DNA from: Longimicrobiales bacterium
Lineage (GTDB): Bacteria > Gemmatimonadota > Gemmatimonadetes > Longimicrobiales > Gaopeijiaceae
Reading direction: 5' to 3'
DNA: 9,212 bases
Assembly: GCA_028280205.1 (NCBI GenBank)
Contig: JANQME010000365.1
Location: 1-9,212 of the forward strand
Of this stretch, positions 5,642 through 9,212 are shown piece after piece. The position numbers and the translations under genes were made by a program. Position 1 is the first letter of the stretch. Every line of letters starts with the position of its first letter. Under the pieces are notes generated by a model. That model had not been told where the DNA came from. It made no database searches and saw only the letters and a list, made by a program, of their open reading frames with translations.

Positions 5642-8121
5642 CCGCCGCAAGCATCTCACACGACCGTCGGTCGAAGCCCGGATGGCTCGACGCGACTGGG
5701 CGCCATCTCCGACTCGGCGTTCGAACCCTCGCGCGCCGTCGCGCATTCACAGCCGTAGCCATGGGCACCTTCGCCCTGGGCGTCGGGGCGGTCACCGCAG
5801 CGTACGCTCTTCTCGAATCGGTCGTCCTCTCGCCGCTGCCGTACGAGGCTCCCGATCAGCTCGTGCGGCTCTATCTGCACCGCCCGGATCACAGGCAGCC
5901 GGACCTCCGCATTCGCGAGTTCCTCTCGAGCCCCTACCTCCACGCTCTGAGGACCGAGGCGGGCGCGTTCCAGGAGCTGTCGGCGGTGTACGCGTACCGC
6001 GAGCTGGGCGCCGATTGGACCGAGGGTGACGTCCCGATGCGCGTCTCCGTCCTTCCCTCCAGCGTCGCCTACTTCGACGTGCTCGGCGTCGCGCCCGCCC
6101 TCGGTCGAACCTTCACGGCGGAGGACGAGGGCTCGGCCGTCGTCGTGCTGAGCCATCGGGCCTGGAGGGCTGCGGCGGCAGCCGACCCGGAAATCGCGGG
6201 ACGCTCCATCCTCCTGGACGGTGTCGCCCACACGGTCGTGGGCGTGATGCCACCGGGGTTTCGAGGTCCGCTCTTCGACGCCGATGTCTGGCAGCTCATG
6301 GACATGCGACCCGCGGCGAACGGGTCGCGGCCGGGGGAATGGAGAAACAACAACCTCGGGGCGGTGGCACGCCTGATCCCCGGAACGAGTCTGTCCGAGG
6401 CACAGGCCAAAGTCGACGCCTTCGCGGCCGCGCTGCCTCGCGACATCGCCGGGCCATACGGCCTCGGCATCCGCCTCGTGCCGCTCCGAACCGAGGTGCT
6501 GGGAAGCACCGACATCACACTGTGGACGGTCATGGCCACGGCTGCGTTTTTACTGCTGGTCGCCTGGGTGAACGTAGTGAATCTCTTCCTGGCACGCGGA
6601 CTCGGGCGCCGGCAGGAGCTCGCAACGCGCCACGCGCTGGGAGCCACCCGCACAGACCTCCTCGTGCCGGGCGCCGTGGAGGGCGCGCTGATCGCGGGTG
6701 CGGGGGGGATGATCGGCCTTGGCCTGGGCAGGTCGATGCTCCTCTCGCTGTCTCGCTTCAGCGCCGATGGACTGCCCCGTATGGGGGAGCTTTCCATGGA
6801 CCCCAGCATCGTGCTCGGCTCGCTCGTGTTGACGCTCTGCTCCGGACTCCTTCTCGGGTCCGCGCCCGCCCTGCCGCCGCTGACGGGTGGTTCGAGACGG
6901 GACCACGCGCTCACCGGCCCGCCGGCGGTAACAGGTCGACGCCACCGCTCGGTCGGTCGTGCCCTGATCGTGGTCCAGCTCGCCGCAGCCGTCGTGCTCG
7001 TGGCCGGTGCAGGGCTTTCGGCGAAGAGCTATCGCAATCTGCGCAGCATTCCACTCGGAATGGACCCGGACGGCGTCGTGGCCTTCGGCGTCAACCTTCC
7101 CGATGCGCGGTACGTCACGCCCGAGCGCCGTATCGAGATCCACGCAGACTTCCAGGCCCGAATCAGCGCCCTCCCGGGCGTACACGCTGCGGGCGCGACG
7201 GACTGGCTGCCGATGCGGCAGCGATACCACCCGTGGGGCTACCGCCGACTCGACCTACCCGAAGACCACGAGGGGAGCACTCGGGGGATCGCGGACGTGC
7301 GCGTGGTCATGGGCGACTTCTTCGCGGCCTCGGGACTCACCGTCCTCCGAGGGCGACCCTTCCGCGCGACCGACGACGGTCGAGCACCCGGGGTCGCGGT
7401 CATCAGCCAGGGCGCCGTCGCCGAGCGATATGCGGAGACCGACCCGATCGGCCGGTGGATCGATATCCGAGGGCGCACGTTCGAGATCGTCGGGATCGTC
7501 GCGGACGTCCCGTTCGATGCACGCGGGCGGACGGTCCCCATCGTGTACCTCCCTCACGATCAGATCGCCGACAACCGCAACTGGGCGCTCACCTACCTCG
7601 TCTCCGTCGATGGGCGGTCGGCCCCGGTCGTCGCCGGAGCGCGGGCCGCCCTGGCGGCGGTCGATCCCGATCTGGTTCTGTACCGGCCCCACCCACTGAA
7701 GGAGGACTTCACGGCGATGGTCGGGAGGGAGCGCCTCGCGATGCTCATCATGGCGGCTTTCGCGTTCGTTGCGCTGGTCCTCGTGATCGTCGGCGTGTAC
7801 GGCGTGACCTCGCAGATCGTCCACGGCCGAGTGCCGGAGATCGGGGTGCGCACCGCCCTCGGTGCGGAGCGACGTCAGGTGATCGGGCTCATTCTGCGGG
7901 AGGTCGCCCTGCTCGCAGGCGTCGGTACGGGGATCGGCGTGCTCACTGCGGTCGTGCTCACGCGTGGGCTGAGGTCGATCCTCTTCGAGGTGGACCCGCT
8001 CGACCCCGCGGTCTTCTGGACCGTCTCGCTCGCGACGCTTCTGACGGCGATCGCCGCTGGTGCGATCCCGGCTAAGCGGGCGTCCCAGGTGGAGCCCGTG
8101 GCGGCTCTGCGGTCCGTGTAG
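5638..8121 (+). CDS. Duplicated FtsX/MacB-like permease without prefix domain (ADOP-like)
   Basis: An 827-residue inner-membrane protein from the ATG at 5638, chosen for its ATGA overlap and GGAG site. After about 25 basic cytoplasmic residues (RHLRLGVRTLARRRAF) come two FtsX/MacB halves with eight predicted helices: about 36-64, 293-319, 342-366, 390-414, 441-465, 700-723, 752-774 and 792-810. Extracytoplasmic domains lie at about 65-290 and 466-699. Diagnostic motifs are VVGVMPPGFRGP (200-211), the coupling motifs ELATRHALGA (327-336) and EIGVRTALGA (734-743), and FEIVGIVADVPFDARGR followed by VPIVYLP in the second half. Unlike the permeases at 1397-4060 and 8522-9212 it has no DLDE-type prefix and follows a Clp_N gene, not a PadR gene. 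No ATPase partner is present. It ends with TAG, 71 bases before the second PadR gene. Substrate unknown. Confidence 0.93.
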   Translation: MTAASISHDRRSKPGWLDATGRHLRLGVRTLARRRAFTAVAMGTFALGVGAVTAAYALLESVVLSPLPYEAPDQLVRLYLHRPDHRQPDLRIREFLSSPYLHALRTEAGAFQELSAVYAYRELGADWTEGDVPMRVSVLPSSVAYFDVLGVAPALGRTFTAEDEGSAVVVLSHRAWRAAAAADPEIAGRSILLDGVAHTVVGVMPPGFRGPLFDADVWQLMDMRPAANGSRPGEWRNNNLGAVARLIPGTSLSEAQAKVDAFAAALPRDIAGPYGLGIRLVPLRTEVLGSTDITLWTVMATAAFLLLVAWVNVVNLFLARGLGRRQELATRHALGATRTDLLVPGAVEGALIAGAGGMIGLGLGRSMLLSLSRFSADGLPRMGELSMDPSIVLGSLVLTLCSGLLLGSAPALPPLTGGSRRDHALTGPPAVTGRRHRSVGRALIVVQLAAAVVLVAGAGLSAKSYRNLRSIPLGMDPDGVVAFGVNLPDARYVTPERRIEIHADFQARISALPGVHAAGATDWLPMRQRYHPWGYRRLDLPEDHEGSTRGIADVRVVMGDFFAASGLTVLRGRPFRATDDGRAPGVAVISQGAVAERYAETDPIGRWIDIRGRTFEIVGIVADVPFDARGRTVPIVYLPHDQIADNRNWALTYLVSVDGRSAPVVAGARAALAAVDPDLVLYRPHPLKEDFTAMVGRERLAMLIMAAFAFVALVLVIVGVYGVTSQIVHGRVPEIGVRTALGAERRQVIGLILREVALLAGVGTGIGVLTAVVLTRGLRSILFEVDPLDPAVFWTVSLATLLTAIAAGAIPAKRASQVEPVAALRSV

Positions 8122-8137
8122 ACTTGCGGAGTCGAAA

Positions 8138-8152
8138 GTTTAACTACATTGT
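8138..8152 (+). promoter_or_regulatory. Candidate PadR operator, copy 2
   Basis: GTTTAACTACATTGT matches the element in the first PadR promoter at 14 of 15 positions and has the same orientation relative to its gene. It lies 40 bases before the PadR ATG at 8193 in the only AT-rich patch of this gap. No strong promoter is obvious: TTGCGG (8124-8129), a 15-bp spacer and TACATT (8145-8150, inside the element) is a possible but weak pair, and TTTATT at 8158-8163 is another candidate -10. Binding by either PadR protein is inferred. Confidence 0.55.
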
Positions 8153-8192
8153 CGTTCTTTATTGCCACGCCGACCCCGGAGCCAAACCTCCG

Positions 8193-8525
8193 ATGCCCCT
8201 CCTCGGCTCGTTCGAACAGCTCCTCCTCTTCTCCGTGCTGCAGCTCGGGGGTGAGGCCTACGGCGTGTCCATCCGCGAGAACATCGAAGATCGGACGGGC
8301 CGAGCCGCCTCCATCGGCGCGATCTATACGACCCTCGGGCGCCTCGAGGAGCGTGGGCTCGTCCGGTCTCGGACCGAGTCGCCTCAGGGCCGCGCCGGCC
8401 GGCCCCGGAAGTACTACCGCCTGTCCCCCGAAGGCGCACGAGACCTGCGTGAGTCCTACGAGACGATCCAGACGATGGCCGGTGGGCTGATCCCCGAGCT
8501 GGACCGGCTCGCGGAGGGCTCGTGA
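8193..8525 (+). CDS. PadR-family transcriptional regulator (copy 2)
   Basis: A 110-residue PadR protein: N-terminal helix SFEQLLLFSVL, winged helix signature EAYGVSIRENIEDRTGRAASIGAIYTTLGRLEERGLV (21-57), wing GRPRKYYRLSPEG (69-81) and C-terminal dimerisation helix. The start is taken as ATG 8193 because it aligns residue by residue with copy 1, gives the same length, and has GGAG (8178-8181) 11 bases upstream. A longer reading from TTG 8124 would place the operator inside the gene and add residues with no counterpart in copy 1. By family precedent it is a ligand-responsive repressor, here probably of itself and the downstream permease, since its TGA stop overlaps the next GTG start (GTGA). 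A single-codon gap near residue 66 separates it from copy 1. High similarity and the shared operator-like element suggest a duplicated module. Confidence 0.95.
   Translation: MPLLGSFEQLLLFSVLQLGGEAYGVSIRENIEDRTGRAASIGAIYTTLGRLEERGLVRSRTESPQGRAGRPRKYYRLSPEGARDLRESYETIQTMAGGLIPELDRLAEGS
8513..8518 (+). promoter_or_regulatory. Ribosome binding site of the fourth permease
   Basis: GGAGGG ends three bases before the GTG at 8522 (GGAG itself is five bases away), within the last codons of the PadR gene. It supports the overlapping GTG start. Confidence 0.6.
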
Positions 8526-9212
8526 CCCCCGATCGCAGGGAACGCACGTCCCCGCCCCGCTTCTTGCGGGCACTCCTCCGGGCTCTGATTCGTGGGCCCG
8601 ATGCACCGTTCATCGCCGCGGATCTGGACGACTCTTTCGTCCGAGACATCGAGCGGGGGGAACGGCGGGGCCGAGCGATCCGCCGATACGCCTGGAACGC
8701 GGTGGGCTCGATCTGGGCCGTCTGGGCCTCGGCACTGCGCCGGGTCGTCACCCACGGGCTCGGGCTGGACGCGAAGCTCGGCCTCCGAATGCTGGCCAAG
8801 CAGCCGCTCGTCACGATCGTCGCGGTGTTCGCTCTGGGCCTCGGAATCCCGGCATCGCTCGGCCTCCTCCACGCCCTGGACGTCATCTTCAGTGACCTTC
8901 CCGTGCCCGAGGGCCACCGCGTCGTCGGCGTGCGGCACTACGACGTGGAGCTCCAGGACCCGGTGTTGTCGTCGCTTCACGACCTCGAGCGGTGGAGCGA
9001 CCTGCGGTCGCTCGAGTCGATCGGCGCGGTGCGCTCCTACTCGGTCAACTTCGACGCCGCGGAGTCCGGTGCTCCTCCGGTCCTCGCCGCCGAGATCACG
9101 GCCTCCTCGTTCGAGGTTCTTCGGGCTCGGCCGCTCTTCGGGCGCGTGCTCGACGCGAGCGACGAGCTGGACGGCGCCTCCGATGTGGTCCTGATCGGGG
9201 AAGACCTCTGGG
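8522..9212 (+). CDS. ADOP-family permease, N-terminal part (3'-truncated by window edge)
   Basis: The frame starts at GTG 8522, overlapping the PadR stop as GTGA, and stays open to the window end (230 codons). The protein begins MTPDRRERTSPPRFLRALLR. Residues about 14-65 are a prefix domain (ALIRGPDAPFIAADLDDSFV, then RDIERG and RRYAWN) that aligns with the prefix of the permease at 4060-1397. KLGLRMLAKQP precedes the first membrane helix (about 95-119, LVTIVAVFALGLGIPASLGLLHALD), and the extracytoplasmic MacB-like domain follows, with SFEVLRARPLFGRVLDASDE and ending at DVVLIGEDLW, the counterpart of DVVVISHDLW in the minus-strand paralogue. Inferred to be a roughly 850-900-residue inner-membrane orphan permease, co-expressed with and probably repressed through its PadR partner. 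The other plus-strand frame open over 8592-9194 is Ser/Arg-rich and is not the gene. Confidence 0.9.
   Translation, partial: MTPDRRERTSPPRFLRALLRALIRGPDAPFIAADLDDSFVRDIERGERRGRAIRRYAWNAVGSIWAVWASALRRVVTHGLGLDAKLGLRMLAKQPLVTIVAVFALGLGIPASLGLLHALDVIFSDLPVPEGHRVVGVRHYDVELQDPVLSSLHDLERWSDLRSLESIGAVRSYSVNFDAAESGAPPVLAAEITASSFEVLRARPLFGRVLDASDELDGASDVVLIGEDLW

Noticed and set aside
4457..5746. 429-codon minus-strand open frame opposite the Clp_N gene
   Set aside because: Its start-side region overlaps the third permease and the body is antisense to a gene with recognisable domains; composition is that of a shadow frame.
6339..8075. 578-codon plus-strand open frame inside the third permease
   Set aside because: Arg/Gly/Pro-rich translation, fully inside the coding region of an intact permease in another frame.
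8121..8133. GACT-N5-AGTC inverted repeat as terminator after the third permease
   Set aside because: Only a four-base stem and no following T tract; too weak to call.
8124..8192. Upstream TTG start for the second PadR gene
   Set aside because: It would add 23 residues absent from the first PadR protein and place the conserved operator-like element inside the coding sequence. ATG 8193 gives an exact length match.
8592..9194. 200-codon plus-strand open frame at the right end
   Set aside because: Ser/Arg-rich shadow of the fourth permease, whose true frame starts at 8522 and shows the prefix domain and first membrane helix.

Overview
This is a very GC-rich window with almost no intergenic space. 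It is dominated by large FtsX/MacB-type permeases of the 'acidobacterial duplicated orphan permease' (ADOP) kind and by PadR-family repressors. ADOP paralogues next to PadR genes are typical of Acidobacteriota and Gemmatimonadota. The GC content and arrangement make Gemmatimonadota my first guess and Acidobacteriota second. No rRNA, tRNA, CRISPR array or insertion sequence was seen, so the lineage call is an inference.

Layout: (1) 1-1379 (+), the C-terminal half of an ADOP-type permease whose start lies outside the window. (2) Converging on it with a 17-bp gap, a minus-strand operon of PadR regulator (4395-4063) and full-length ADOP permease (4060-1397). (3) A roughly 300-bp divergent intergenic region (4396-4696), with an AT-rich promoter/operator island at its PadR end and overlapping inverted repeats at its other end. 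(4) A plus-strand operon of an ATPase-less Clp N-domain protein (4697-5641) and a third duplicated permease (5638-8121), joined by an ATGA overlap. (5) A 71-bp gap with an operator-like element, then a second PadR gene (8193-8525) joined by a GTGA overlap to a fourth permease (8522 to beyond the window end).

Two paralogous PadR-ADOP modules therefore flank a Clp_N-permease module. The two PadR proteins have the same length and look about two-thirds identical. Upstream of each lies the same element, GTTTAACTACA-N-TGT. At the first locus it fills the 17-bp spacer between a -35 box and a perfect TATAAT. This suggests PadR autorepression and cross-talk between the modules. No ABC ATPase is encoded in the window, as expected for 'orphan' permeases, so the energy source and cargo cannot be read from the sequence.

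The least conventional gene is the Clp_N protein. It has a short basic N-terminal segment with a TGESY motif, a middle alpha/beta domain, and a C-terminal pair of Clp N-domain-like repeats without any AAA+ module, and it is translationally coupled to a permease that lacks the usual PadR-linked prefix.
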